Below are positions 15,559-23,475 of a stretch of DNA of 35,925 nt, piece by piece. The position numbers were made by a program, and so were the translations under genes. Source of the DNA: Bacteroidales bacterium (GTDB lineage: Bacteria > Bacteroidota > Bacteroidia > Bacteroidales > VadinHA17); assembly GCA_025454775.1 (NCBI GenBank), contig JALONU010000013.1, positions 1 to 35,925 of the forward strand, written 5' to 3'. The notes below the pieces were generated by a model. It searched no databases. It was not told the DNA's origin and saw only the letters and a program-made list of their open reading frames with translations. Each line of letters begins with the position of its first letter. Position 1 is the stretch's first letter.

Positions 15559-16167
15559 TCAGAACCCGTTTGATAATTTGTTGATAGATTCCTCAATGAA
15601 CTGATGGATCTCTTCCTTCCCTCTTTTCCTGACTGAGGAAGTAATGAAAGTTGTCGGCAGGGATTCCCAGTTCTGAAGCATCATCTCGTCAAATATACTT
15701 ATAGATTTCTCGAGTGACGGCTTAGTAAGCTTGTCACTCTTTGTGAAGATCCTTGCGAAGGGTACCCCGTTCAGTCCCAGGAATTCCATGAATTCCATAT
15801 CGCTTTTCTGAGGCTTGAGCCTTGAATCGAGCAGGACGAAAAGGCAGACAAGGTTCTCCCTGCCCATGATGTATTGCCGCGCTGTCCGGGTCCATTTTTC
15901 CCTGACCGATACCGGTACTTTTGCGTAACCGTAACCGGGGAGGTCGACCAGGTACCAGCTCCCATTTACCAGGAAATGGTTTATGGTTCTTGTTTTACCC
16001 GGTTCCCCGGAAATCCTGGCCAGCCTGTTGTTGCCTGAGAGCATGTTTATGAGCGATGACTTGCCCACATTTGATCGTCCAATGAAGGCGAATTCGGGAT
16101 AGATTCCCGGGGGACACATCTTCAGGGTGGTGCTGCTCTTGACAAAGGTAGCCGACCGGATGATCAT
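15559..16167 (-). CDS. engB: Ribosome biogenesis GTPase EngB (YihA/YsxC)
   Basis: EngB is a small GTPase needed for late 50S subunit assembly. The 202-residue protein has the P-loop GRSNVGKSSLIN (residues 30-41), the switch motif PGKTRTINHF, the G3 motif DLPGYGYAKV and the G4 motif TKSDK. Length is typical. It lies nine bases after the MORN-repeat lipoprotein gene and is probably transcribed with manA and that gene. A separate prs -7 box lies just downstream. Confidence 0.97.
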   Translation of the reverse strand: MIIRSATFVKSSTTLKMCPPGIYPEFAFIGRSNVGKSSLINMLSGNNRLARISGEPGKTRTINHFLVNGSWYLVDLPGYGYAKVPVSVREKWTRTARQYIMGRENLVCLFVLLDSRLKPQKSDMEFMEFLGLNGVPFARIFTKSDKLTKPSLEKSISIFDEMMLQNWESLPTTFITSSVRKRGKEEIHQFIEESINKLSNGF

Positions 16168-16176
16168 CCCTGATAT

Positions 16177-16944
16177 CTATTTCAGGTCGTTGTATGGAAG
16201 ATCTATCTTTTTGGCTGCTATGTGCCTGTTACCCAGCGGTGTCGGTATCTCGGCAATAAAGCTGATATATCGGGGCCCCTGGCTGTTGCTTTTTGTCAGT
16301 GTCACTGATGCTTTCCCGTTTATGGTTTTTATCAGGCTGACCTTTGTGGTGTCGAAGCGTCCGTCGCTGAACTCTCCCCTGTAGAATTTTATCCTTTCGC
16401 CGGTGCTTTTATCTGAAAGTGACAGGTCAAGTTTGAATTTTCCGGTTGCCGCATACTGGTCAGTGACGTTGATTACTATTTCAGGATAGCCGGTTATCAT
16501 TTTCCCGTTCGAATGGTATTCCTGGATGAAGGGAGTCCTCATTCCCTTGCTGTATCCTATCCTGGCACGAACAGCTCCGGTCCTGTAGAACTGTTTCTGG
16601 ATACCGTCGACCGTATCATTTTTATAAGGAGTGGTCCTGAAAAGCTCACCCGTCTTGTAGTACCATCTTGCCGAATCCTGCTTCAGCCCTTTCTCGTACC
16701 AGAAGGTTGTCCGGACTTCCCCGGTCTCGTAAAATGTTTTCATCAGGCCGTCGCGAACACTGTTCTTGAACGTGACCTCGCTTACTTTATACTGGCCGCT
16801 CATAAACTGCTTTATCCCGGTAAAACCTGTATCAGGGACCGTTACAAGATCAGTTTCAGCTGCCTTCTTACCGGAGCTTTTACCTGTGCAGGATGCAGCA
16901 GCCAAAGCCAGAACTATAAGAATAAGGGATAAGAGATTTTTCAT
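16177..16944 (-). CDS. MORN-repeat lipoprotein
   Basis: The 255-residue protein begins with a lipoprotein signal peptide (LAAASC, acylated Cys19). Residues from about 55 to 150 form several MORN_2-type repeats of the form 'G..K.FY.TGEV', such as LMKTFYETGEVRTTFWYEKG, ARWYYKTGELFRTTPYKND and IQKQFYRTGAVRARIGYSKG. Proteins with this repeat in Bacteroidota are often labelled YwqK-like, but no toxin partner is present here. The C-terminal third is beta-rich, without a recognised domain. It is separated from manA by four bases and from engB by nine, so it is co-transcribed with both. The function is unknown. Confidence 0.85.
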   Translation of the reverse strand: MKNLLSLILIVLALAAASCTGKSSGKKAAETDLVTVPDTGFTGIKQFMSGQYKVSEVTFKNSVRDGLMKTFYETGEVRTTFWYEKGLKQDSARWYYKTGELFRTTPYKNDTVDGIQKQFYRTGAVRARIGYSKGMRTPFIQEYHSNGKMITGYPEIVINVTDQYAATGKFKLDLSLSDKSTGERIKFYRGEFSDGRFDTTKVSLIKTINGKASVTLTKSNSQGPRYISFIAEIPTPLGNRHIAAKKIDLPYNDLK

Positions 16945-16948
16945 TATG

Positions 16949-17959
16949 TTAGTTTTTTAATTTGTTTCTTCCGATGTCTTCACTGATGAATATCTCAAGC
17001 ACTTTTGCCTCCGGGGAGGGTTCAAGCATAACGTCCTTTATCATGGCAGGAAGCAGAACAGTCTCGCCCTTGATAACCGGTTCGGAGTTATTCTCCCAGC
17101 GGATAAGGAACTCCCCTTCAGTGCATATATAGATGACGAATGAATCGATGAGATTATAGTCCTTGACTATGATTTCATTGAAATGGATAATGTTTGTGGT
17201 GAAGAATTCGCAGTTTACCAGGTTTTCCGTTCTGTTTGGGACCGGATAGATCTTTTTACCTCCGTTTCCTGAAGCTTTGAAGTCGATGGCAGTGAGAGCC
17301 AGGTCGGTATGCAGTTCCCTTTCTTTGCCGCCGGGGTCCTTCCTGTCCCAGTCATATATTCTGTACGTGATGTCGGAAGTCTGCTGTATTTCAGCCAGAA
17401 GGATTCCGGCTCCTATGGCATGAATTCTACCTGCCGGTGTAAAGAAGAAGTCTCCCTGCCCTGGAAATTCAACATTAAGAAGATTAGCCAGTTTTCCTGA
17501 ACTGAGTGCCTTCAGATAGGTTTCCTTGTCTGTGGCTTCCCTGAATCCGGTATAGATCTTCGATCCTGGTGCAGCTTCAAGAATATACCACATCTCAGTC
17601 TTCCCGTATGCATTATGTCTTTCCCTGGCCAGCTGATCGCCGGGATGAACCTGGATGGAAAGATCCTCCCTCGCTTCAATGAGCTTTATAAGGAGGGGAA
17701 ATTCCACACCAAATTTATCGTAAACTGCATCTCCGGTGATATCTCCCATGTACACCTCAATAAGCTCCTCCAGGTTATTTCCGGCAAGGAAACCATTGCT
17801 TACAACTGAAAGGTTGTCTGAGACACCTGAGATTTCCCAGCTCTCGCCATATTTGTGGTCGGGTTCCCCTTTTTTATAGAAATGGTTTACCAGGGCTGAT
17901 CCTCCCCAGATCTTCTCTTTCAGCACAGGTTCGAATTTGAGGGGATATAGCTCAGACAT
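16949..17959 (-). CDS. manA: Class I mannose-6-phosphate isomerase
   Basis: ManA interconverts mannose 6-phosphate and fructose 6-phosphate using zinc. The 336-residue protein starts MSELYPLKFEPVLKEKIWGG. Zinc-ligand motifs are SIQVHPGDQLA and KTEMWYILEA, with FFTPAGRIHAIGAGILLAEI further on. YRIYDWDR is part of the active-site signature. Length fits the short bacterial type. It is the first gene of manA-lipoprotein-engB and is divergent from udk across only 51 bases, where the two -7 boxes face each other. Confidence 0.95.
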   Translation of the reverse strand: MSELYPLKFEPVLKEKIWGGSALVNHFYKKGEPDHKYGESWEISGVSDNLSVVSNGFLAGNNLEELIEVYMGDITGDAVYDKFGVEFPLLIKLIEAREDLSIQVHPGDQLARERHNAYGKTEMWYILEAAPGSKIYTGFREATDKETYLKALSSGKLANLLNVEFPGQGDFFFTPAGRIHAIGAGILLAEIQQTSDITYRIYDWDRKDPGGKERELHTDLALTAIDFKASGNGGKKIYPVPNRTENLVNCEFFTTNIIHFNEIIVKDYNLIDSFVIYICTEGEFLIRWENNSEPVIKGETVLLPAMIKDVMLEPSPEAKVLEIFISEDIGRNKLKN

Positions 17960-17972
17960 GCCAACTTTTAAT

Positions 17973-17980
17973 TATTTTTG
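17973..17980 (+). promoter_or_regulatory. Probable -7 box of udk
   Basis: TATTTTTG matches TAnnTTTG exactly. Initiation would be near 17987, about 24 bases before the udk ATG. The expected -33 area falls in the first codons of manA and is not a clear TTTG. Confidence 0.5.
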
Positions 17981-17994
17981 ATAATTCTTGTAAA

Positions 17995-18002
17995 CAAAAA
18001 TA
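17995..18002 (-). promoter_or_regulatory. Probable -7 box of manA
   Basis: Read on the minus strand this is TATTTTTG, an exact TAnnTTTG match. Initiation would be near 17988, about 29 bases before the manA ATG. It faces the identical udk box across 14 bases. Confidence 0.5.
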
Positions 18003-18010
18003 CAAATTAA

Positions 18011-18658
18011 ATGCTAATTGTCGGAATTGCCGGGGGAACTGGTTCAGGGAAAACAACTGTGGTGAGAAAGCTGATGGATGTTCTCCGCGGAGGAGAAGTC
18101 GTTGTAATGCCCCAGGATTCATATTACAGGGATAACAGTCACATACCTCTTGAGGAGAGGCAGAAGATAAATTTTGACCACCCCGATTCGGTTGAGTTCC
18201 CTCTGCTCATCGATCACCTGAAGCAGCTTCGCAGAGGCAGATCCGTGGAAATGCCCATATATTCCTATCTGACTTGCGTGAGGGCAAGGGAAACGATTAC
18301 GATCAATCCCACAAAGGTGATCCTTGTCGAGGGCATCCTGGTCCTCACTGATAAAGGCCTCAGGGACATCCTCGACATAAAGGTATTTGTCGATGCCGAT
18401 GCTGACGACAGGCTTGGCAGGGTTATCCAGCGCGACATTGTCGAAAGGGGAAGGTCGGTGATGAAAGTCCTTGAACGATATCACGATACTGTAAAACCTT
18501 CTCACCTTCAGTTTATTGAGCCCTCCAAGAGGTATGCCGACATAATCATTCCCGGTGGAGGAGAGAACCAGGTTGGTATCGAGGTCCTTATTTCGATAAT
18601 TGAAAAGCACCTGAAGACCGAAACAAAGAAAAGAAATGCTGACAGACGTAAAGGTTGA
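18011..18658 (+). CDS. udk: Uridine kinase
   Basis: Udk phosphorylates uridine and cytidine in pyrimidine salvage. The 215-residue protein carries the P-loop GIAGGTGSGKTTVVRK near the N-terminus, MPQDSYYRD, NFDHPDSVEF and VILVEGILVL, all typical of the family. DADADDRLGRVIQRDIVERGRS is the arginine-rich LID-like part. Its last 23 bases overlap the next gene in another frame, so the two are translated from one transcript. Promoter elements face those of manA. Confidence 0.96.
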   Translation: MLIVGIAGGTGSGKTTVVRKLMDVLRGGEVVVMPQDSYYRDNSHIPLEERQKINFDHPDSVEFPLLIDHLKQLRRGRSVEMPIYSYLTCVRARETITINPTKVILVEGILVLTDKGLRDILDIKVFVDADADDRLGRVIQRDIVERGRSVMKVLERYHDTVKPSHLQFIEPSKRYADIIIPGGGENQVGIEVLISIIEKHLKTETKKRNADRRKG

Positions 18659-19361
18659 AGACGTACTATTTCTTGACATAGAGACTGTTCCGCAGGTTTC
18701 ATCGGCGGAGAACCTTGATGAGAAAACGCTTACCCTGTTGGACAGGAAGAGCAGGTTCTTCCGTACTCCTGAACAGAAGGCTGAAGAGGTATGGGAACGT
18801 GCAGGCATATATGCAGAATTCGGAAAGATAATCTGCATTTCCGTTGGCTTCGTAAGGGAAAGGAACCCATACAGTTTCAGGATCAAATCTTTTTTCGGTG
18901 ATGACGAAAAATTATTGCTGACTGACTTTTCAGGGATGCTTGCAAAGTTCTGCTCCGGACGAAAGGAAGCTCTTCTGTGTGCACATAACGGCAGGGAGTT
19001 TGATTTTCCTTTCATCGCCCGCCGGATGGTAATCAACGGGATGGTCATTCCTGACATCCTTGACAATGCAGGGAAAAAACCCTGGGAGGTGAAGATGCTC
19101 GATACCATGGAACTGTGGAAATTCGGTGATTACAAGAGTTTCACCTCGCTGGAGCTGCTGACGCATATCCTTGGAATACCATCGCCAAAGGATGATATCG
19201 ACGGGAGCATGGTGGCAGGAATATATTATGTTGAAAAGGATATGCCCCGGGTTGTGCGCTATTGTGAAAAGGACGTGCTGGCAATAGCCAGGATACTGCT
19301 TCGCTTTATGAACAAGCCTGGTATCCCGGATGAGAGTGTGGAATCAGTTACCCTGTTCTGA
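18636..19361 (+). CDS. Predicted 3'-5' exonuclease, DNA polymerase B exo2-like
   Basis: The 241-residue protein fits the DEDD-type 3'-5' exonuclease superfamily of the DNA_pol_B_exo2 kind. Exo I is LFLDIETVP with Asp14 and Glu16. A long insert follows, then CAHNGREFDFPFIARR (exo II) and a final YCEKDVLAIARILLRF (exo III). No polymerase domain is attached. It is probably a stand-alone nuclease of unknown substrate. It starts 23 bases inside the udk coding end. I take the ATG at 18636 because the family core begins 13 residues later. Confidence 0.9.
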   Translation: MLTDVKVEDVLFLDIETVPQVSSAENLDEKTLTLLDRKSRFFRTPEQKAEEVWERAGIYAEFGKIICISVGFVRERNPYSFRIKSFFGDDEKLLLTDFSGMLAKFCSGRKEALLCAHNGREFDFPFIARRMVINGMVIPDILDNAGKKPWEVKMLDTMELWKFGDYKSFTSLELLTHILGIPSPKDDIDGSMVAGIYYVEKDMPRVVRYCEKDVLAIARILLRFMNKPGIPDESVESVTLF

Positions 19362-19452
19362 TTATTTTCCGCAGGTCTCCATCCTTCGTACCGTGCCCGT
19401 GACTACGGATGGGGCATCTCAGATTTCCGCAGATCAGCACAGTTTGACATAC

Positions 19453-20250
19453 CTATGTAAGAAGGCTAAAAAAAGCAGCGCAGACTTCGTCGGGGTTATC
19501 TGCATGGATCCAGTGACCGGCATTACTGATTATCAGGAATTCTGCGGCAGGGAACAAGCGGATAATTTTGGGAAAATCGCCTGCCGGAAGGTATTCCGAT
19601 TTCTCCCCTTTAAGAAACAAGACCGGAAAGCCCGTTACGGGTTCAACAGTTTCACCCTCATCTGCAACACTCTCAGCGATCCTGTCGAGATTTTTCAGCA
19701 GGGCCTTGTTATTTATCTTCCATTCAAATCCGCCGGCAGCCTTTCTTCTTGCATTTTTCATCAGTAGTGATCTTGTTCTTGCTGAAGGTATACTTTCAGA
19801 GAACAGTTTCTCAAGCTCGTCGCGCGAAGCGGCTCTGGATATATCAGTTCCGGCAAGTACCTGCAGTAATTCAAGGTGCTGCCTGAATGTGCTTGCATTA
19901 CTGATCTTTGTCTCAAAGGGCGAGATATCCGCCACTACAAGTCCACTGATCCTCCCGGGCCAGCGCCTGGCAAAGAGCACAGCCGTCTTTCCCCCCATGC
20001 TGTGGCCGGCAAGGAAGAAGCTTTTCAGACCCTGATCATCAGCGAGTTCTTTAATATCATCGCACATCGATGGATAATCGTGAACATCGGAATGGGGAGA
20101 TTCCCCGTGATTCCGCTGATCGGGGAGATAAACACTGAACTTACTGCTTAATCTCCTGGCTATTGAAGCCCAGTTGTCTGATGATCCGTATAATCCGTGT
20201 AGTATTACGAGTGGCGGCCCTTCACCATATCTCCTGAAAAAAAGCTTCAT
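19453..20250 (-). CDS. Alpha/beta-fold hydrolase, YbfF-like esterase
   Basis: The 265-residue protein is an alpha/beta hydrolase, probably an esterase. The oxyanion-loop region is VILHGLYGSSDNW, followed by LPDQRNHGESPHSD. The nucleophile elbow GHSMGG has Ser84, and a late His occurs in GHWIHADNP. An acid residue is expected around VLFLKGEKSEY. Length and motifs resemble E. coli YbfF, and the substrate is not known. It follows pdxJ by three bases, so the two form an operon. It converges with the exonuclease gene across 91 bases that hold only an imperfect hairpin. Confidence 0.9.
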   Translation of the reverse strand: MKLFFRRYGEGPPLVILHGLYGSSDNWASIARRLSSKFSVYLPDQRNHGESPHSDVHDYPSMCDDIKELADDQGLKSFFLAGHSMGGKTAVLFARRWPGRISGLVVADISPFETKISNASTFRQHLELLQVLAGTDISRAASRDELEKLFSESIPSARTRSLLMKNARRKAAGGFEWKINNKALLKNLDRIAESVADEGETVEPVTGFPVLFLKGEKSEYLPAGDFPKIIRLFPAAEFLIISNAGHWIHADNPDEVCAAFFSLLT

Positions 20251-20253
20251 TTT

Positions 20254-20970
20254 TCAGATGGTCAGCTGGCTCTTGTACATCCGGATTGTGGTTTCCAACC
20301 CCAGGTAAAGAGCGTCGGAGATAAGTGCATGACCTATCGATACCTCGAGGAGCCACGGGATGTTTCTGTGAAAATAGGCGAGATTGTCGAGGTTAAGATC
20401 GTGGCCGGCATTTACGCCAAGTCCTGCCTCCCTGGCAAGCATTGCAGCCCTTACAAAGGGTTCGATCGCTGACGCTGCATCGGTGTTGAATCCTGAAGCA
20501 TAAGGTTCAGTATAAAGTTCAACCCTGTCGGTACCGGTTACGGCCGCATTCTCTATATTTACCGGATTTGTGTCGACAAATATGGAAGTCCTGATTCCTG
20601 CTTTTTTAAAAGTTGTTATGACATCCGAGAGGAATACTCTGTAGCGGAGAGTGTCCCAGCCGGCATTTGAGGTTAAGGCGTCATGCTTGTCGGGAACAAG
20701 GGTCACCTGGTCTGGCTTCACAGAGAGGACAAGGTCGATGAAGCTGTCGGAGGGATTGCCCTCTATGTTGAATTCAGTCTTGATCACAGGCCTTATCTCA
20801 AATACATCCCTGTACCGGATATGTCTTTCATCCGGCCTCGGATGAACCGTGATACCATCGGCGCCATAGTTCTGACAGTTAATGGCAGCATTCAGGACAT
20901 TTGGTGTATTACCCCCTCTTGCATTCCGCAATGTGGCGATCTTATTGATGTTTACGCTGAGCCTTGTCAT
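20254..20970 (-). CDS. pdxJ: Pyridoxine 5'-phosphate synthase
   Basis: PdxJ joins 1-deoxy-D-xylulose 5-phosphate with 3-amino-2-oxopropyl phosphate to make pyridoxine 5'-phosphate, the last de novo step of vitamin B6 synthesis. The 238-residue protein starts [20 protein letters not shown], followed by [14 protein letters not shown] with the active-site His. VELYTEPYA and [13 protein letters not shown] are also typical. Length is normal. It is divergent from the CBS-domain gene and nadK, a pairing I recall as common in Bacteroidota. A palindrome covers its predicted transcription start. Confidence 0.97.
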   Translation of the reverse strand: MTRLSVNINKIATLRNARGGNTPNVLNAAINCQNYGADGITVHPRPDERHIRYRDVFEIRPVIKTEFNIEGNPSDSFIDLVLSVKPDQVTLVPDKHDALTSNAGWDTLRYRVFLSDVITTFKKAGIRTSIFVDTNPVNIENAAVTGTDRVELYTEPYASGFNTDAASAIEPFVRAAMLAREAGLGVNAGHDLNLDNLAYFHRNIPWLLEVSIGHALISDALYLGLETTIRMYKSQLTI

Positions 20971-20977
20971 ATAATAA

Positions 20978-21007
20978 TACTGCTTAGAATACGTAGTATT
21001 AGCAGTA
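20978..21007. repeat. Palindrome at the predicted pdxJ start site
   Basis: TACTGCT pairs with AGCAGTA, and inside that AATAC pairs with GTATT around GTA. The only irregularity is an unpaired TAG on one side. It begins immediately downstream of the pdxJ -7 box and would cover the transcription start, so an operator is as likely as an RNA hairpin. Confidence 0.55.
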
Positions 21008-21015
21008 CAAAGTTA
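21008..21015 (-). promoter_or_regulatory. Probable -7 box of pdxJ
   Basis: On the minus strand TAACTTTG (21015-21008) matches TAnnTTTG exactly. Initiation would be near 21001, about 30 bases before the pdxJ ATG. The -33 element is not obvious. Confidence 0.55.
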
Positions 21016-21060
21016 GCAGAACTGGCTTTTTTTTGTTATTTTGGTTGAAAATTATCCAAG

Positions 21061-21726
21061 GTGGTTGCGAACGATCTGATATCCGAGATAATACCTGCAC
21101 TGAAAACCTCTGACACGGGGCAGACAGCCCTTAACTGGATGGAGATCTTCAGGATATCTCATCTTCCCATAGTGAACAACCAGGATTTTCTCGGACTGAT
21201 CTCCGACACAGATATATATGACATGAATCAGCCCGAAGAACCAATTGGTAATCACGAGCTTACGCTGTTAAAGCCTTTTGTTACAGACAGTCAGCATCTC
21301 TTTGAGGTGATCGGACTGGTGGCACAGCTTAAATTAACTGTGGTACCGGTGCTCGACAATCACGGTTATTACAAGGGCGTGATAACAACCAACGATCTGG
21401 TGAGGCATATTGCGGGGATCTCTTCAATGGACCAGCCTGGAGGGATAATCGTGCTGGAGATGACAGACAGGGATTACTCGTTATCCCAGATTGCCCAGAT
21501 AGTAGAGAGCAATAATGTCAAGGTGCTGAGCATGTATATAACCTCCCCGAAAGAGTCGACCAGGCTGGAAGTAACCATTAAGGTCAACACTACTGATATG
21601 CTGGCGCTTGTGCGTACTTTTGAACGTTACAATTACGATGTAAAAACCTGGGTCACTTCAAACGATTCCATCGACAGGTTCTACTCTGAAAGATTTGACC
21701 TTCTGATGAAATACCTTAATATGTAG
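21061..21726 (+). CDS. CBS-domain protein with C-terminal ACT-like region
   Basis: The 221-residue protein has two CBS motifs (about residues 5-60 and 70-125), visible as FRISHLPIVNNQDFLGLISD and LTVVPVLDNHGYYKGVITT. An ACT-like region follows, from about residue 135 (GGIIVLEMTDRDYSLSQIAQ). CBS pairs typically bind adenine nucleotides, and ACT regions sense small ligands. The start is GTG at 21061, about 90 bases from the divergent pdxJ ATG. It ends six bases before nadK, so an operon is likely; a sensor of nucleotide or NAD state is an inference. Confidence 0.88.
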   Translation: MVANDLISEIIPALKTSDTGQTALNWMEIFRISHLPIVNNQDFLGLISDTDIYDMNQPEEPIGNHELTLLKPFVTDSQHLFEVIGLVAQLKLTVVPVLDNHGYYKGVITTNDLVRHIAGISSMDQPGGIIVLEMTDRDYSLSQIAQIVESNNVKVLSMYITSPKESTRLEVTIKVNTTDMLALVRTFERYNYDVKTWVTSNDSIDRFYSERFDLLMKYLNM

Positions 21727-21732
21727 AAGTTT

Positions 21733-22566
21733 ATGCTCCGCAGTGTCATAATTTTCAGCAAGGATACCAATACCCGGACGAGGGACGGAGTTCAGAAGCT
21801 TCTGGAAGAGCTCAGGCGGAGAAACATCCGTGCAACTGTATGCCACAAGTCTGAAGAACCATATTCCCTGACCGAAGCGCCTGACCTGGTGTTAAGTGTC
21901 GGAGGCGACGGTACCTTCCTCGAAACAGTGCTCCGGTTCGGAGATCTCGGAGTTCCGGTAGCCGGTGTCAACACCGGCAGGATGGGATTCCTGGCAAACA
22001 TACCGGGAGACGAGATAGGGAAATCCGTCGATCAGCTTTGCAGCAATGATTATGATGTTATTGAACGTTCAAGGCTGGAGATTATTCGTCCGGATCACTT
22101 TTTTGAAGGGGAGAGGGGTCTGGCGCTCAACGAGGTTACAATACAGAAGGCCAACCTCAGCATGATAACGATCAGTGTGTATGTCGATGAAGTCTTCCTG
22201 AGCACTTACTGGGCTGACGGACTAATAATTTCGACAGCCACGGGATCTACTGCATATAACTTAAGTGCGGGAGGGCCTATACTCTCGCCGGGTGATGAAA
22301 GTATAATAATCTCTCCCATTTCGCCGCACAATCTTACTGTAAGGCCGATCCTGATCTCCGGCAGAAGCAGGCTGAGGATGGTTACTGATGCGCGCACCGG
22401 TGAGTGTCTTGTGACCTGTGATTTCAGGTTCAGGAAACTGCCGATCGGGGAGGAAATCCAGATTGCCAGATCAGATTCAAAGCTCAGGACTGTCATGCTT
22501 CACGGAAGGGATTTTTACAGTACACTTAGGAACAGGCTCATGTGGGGTGTGGATAAGCGTAACTGA
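21733..22566 (+). CDS. nadK: NAD kinase
   Basis: NadK makes NADP from NAD and ATP. The 277-residue protein has the GGDGTFLETV motif (residues 57-66) with the catalytic Asp59. NEVTIQK, the STATGSTAYNLSAGGPIL segment and ISPHNLTVRPI are the other family signatures. Length is normal. It directly follows the CBS-domain gene. A short AT-rich hairpin (AAAGTTT 22567-22573, AAACTTT 22578-22584) begins right after the stop codon but has no T tract. Confidence 0.97.
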   Translation: MLRSVIIFSKDTNTRTRDGVQKLLEELRRRNIRATVCHKSEEPYSLTEAPDLVLSVGGDGTFLETVLRFGDLGVPVAGVNTGRMGFLANIPGDEIGKSVDQLCSNDYDVIERSRLEIIRPDHFFEGERGLALNEVTIQKANLSMITISVYVDEVFLSTYWADGLIISTATGSTAYNLSAGGPILSPGDESIIISPISPHNLTVRPILISGRSRLRMVTDARTGECLVTCDFRFRKLPIGEEIQIARSDSKLRTVMLHGRDFYSTLRNRLMWGVDKRN

Positions 22567-22610
22567 AAAGTTTATGAAAACTTTAACGGTTGTGCCGGCA
22601 AAACCCTTGA

Positions 22611-22638
22611 TTGGATTCAGATTTAATGGTTATTTTTG
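22611..22638 (+). promoter_or_regulatory. Candidate distal promoter of the envelope gene block
   Basis: TTG at 22611-22613 and TATTTTTG at 22631-22638 are separated by 17 bases. The -7 box is a full match to TAnnTTTG. Initiation near 22645 would leave about 60 bases before the ATG at 22708. Confidence 0.5.
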
Positions 22639-22674
22639 TATCAGGTTACTGCCACGATAATTATCATTAAATTA

Positions 22675-22682
22675 TATATTTG
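22675..22682 (+). promoter_or_regulatory. Candidate proximal -7 box of the envelope gene block
   Basis: TATATTTG matches TAnnTTTG exactly and lies 25 bases before the ATG at 22708. The -33 element is weak. Together with the box at 22631 it suggests two tandem promoters for the outer-membrane block. Confidence 0.45.
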
Positions 22683-22707
22683 TATCGGCAATCAAACCAG
22701 ACAAATC

Positions 22708-23454
22708 ATGAAACGGTCGACATTAGTCCTGCTTATAATCTTACTCGCAGCTCCTTTTTCATATTCACAGCTATGGAAGATGAGAAGGTGGGAAGCAAAC
22801 TTAGGCGCCGGACCGTCTTTTTTCTTTGGTGATGTCGGAGGTTACACAATAGGAAAGAACCTTCTTGGCTTCAAAGACCTGACATATCTGCAAACCAGGT
22901 TTAATGTCAACGGCAATTTCAAATACAGGTTTACAAGGAATCTGAACGGCAGGGTAAGCCTGACATACGGCATTTTTCATGCCACCGACCAGAGAGGATC
23001 AAATGAAGGACGTGAACTGGAGGCTACAACCTCACTCTTTGAACCTTCGGTAATGGCGGAATACTATTTTGTCAAGAATTACTCTGAAACCAGCTGGCTC
23101 TTTGCGCGGAGGAAGAGAGCATTTATTTTTGACCTGCTCAAGTCCCTCGATTTGTACGCATTTGGAGGAGTCGGAGGAGCTTCCTATGCCGTGAAAGGAA
23201 ATGATGAGCTCATTTCCAGGGAAATGCAAGATGGAGGATTTACCATGGTTATCCCGGCTGGACTGGGAGCCACACTGATTTATTCACCAAACCTGAATTT
23301 TGGCCTCGAGGTTGGAGGCAGATATGCCTTAACCGATTATCTCGACGGTTATACATCGCAATATTCCAAGGCTAACGACGTTTATTACTTTGCAAATTTG
23401 ACTATCACTTACAAGCTGAAGACAGGGCGGAACGGTTTGCCCAGGTTCAGGTGA
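22708..23454 (+). CDS. Outer-membrane beta-barrel protein, porin-like
   Basis: The 248-residue protein has a signal peptide (about 1-20, ending FSYSQ). Alternating hydrophobic and polar beta strands follow, for example WEANLGAGPSFFFGDVGGYT, LNGRVSLTYGIFHA and NLNFGLEVGGRYALTDYL. This is typical of small Bacteroidota outer-membrane barrels. I see no ligand or enzyme motif. It precedes a DUF6089-like protein, uppS and bamA and may be a paralogue of the next gene. The ATG at 22708 puts the signal peptide at the N-terminus; an upstream TTG (22636) overlaps the distal -7 box and is rejected. Confidence 0.8.
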   Translation: MKRSTLVLLIILLAAPFSYSQLWKMRRWEANLGAGPSFFFGDVGGYTIGKNLLGFKDLTYLQTRFNVNGNFKYRFTRNLNGRVSLTYGIFHATDQRGSNEGRELEATTSLFEPSVMAEYYFVKNYSETSWLFARRKRAFIFDLLKSLDLYAFGGVGGASYAVKGNDELISREMQDGGFTMVIPAGLGATLIYSPNLNFGLEVGGRYALTDYLDGYTSQYSKANDVYYFANLTITYKLKTGRNGLPRFR

Positions 23455-23475
23455 AAATGAGCGGGATCAGTTTTA

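Noticed and set aside
16177-16944. Toxin-antitoxin system from the YwqK-like MORN repeats
   Set aside because: The neighbours are manA and engB, and there is no toxin gene; the MORN repeats alone do not support it.
18119-19108. Long minus-strand frame across udk and the exonuclease gene
   Set aside because: It is antisense to two conserved genes and shows no domain or plausible start context.
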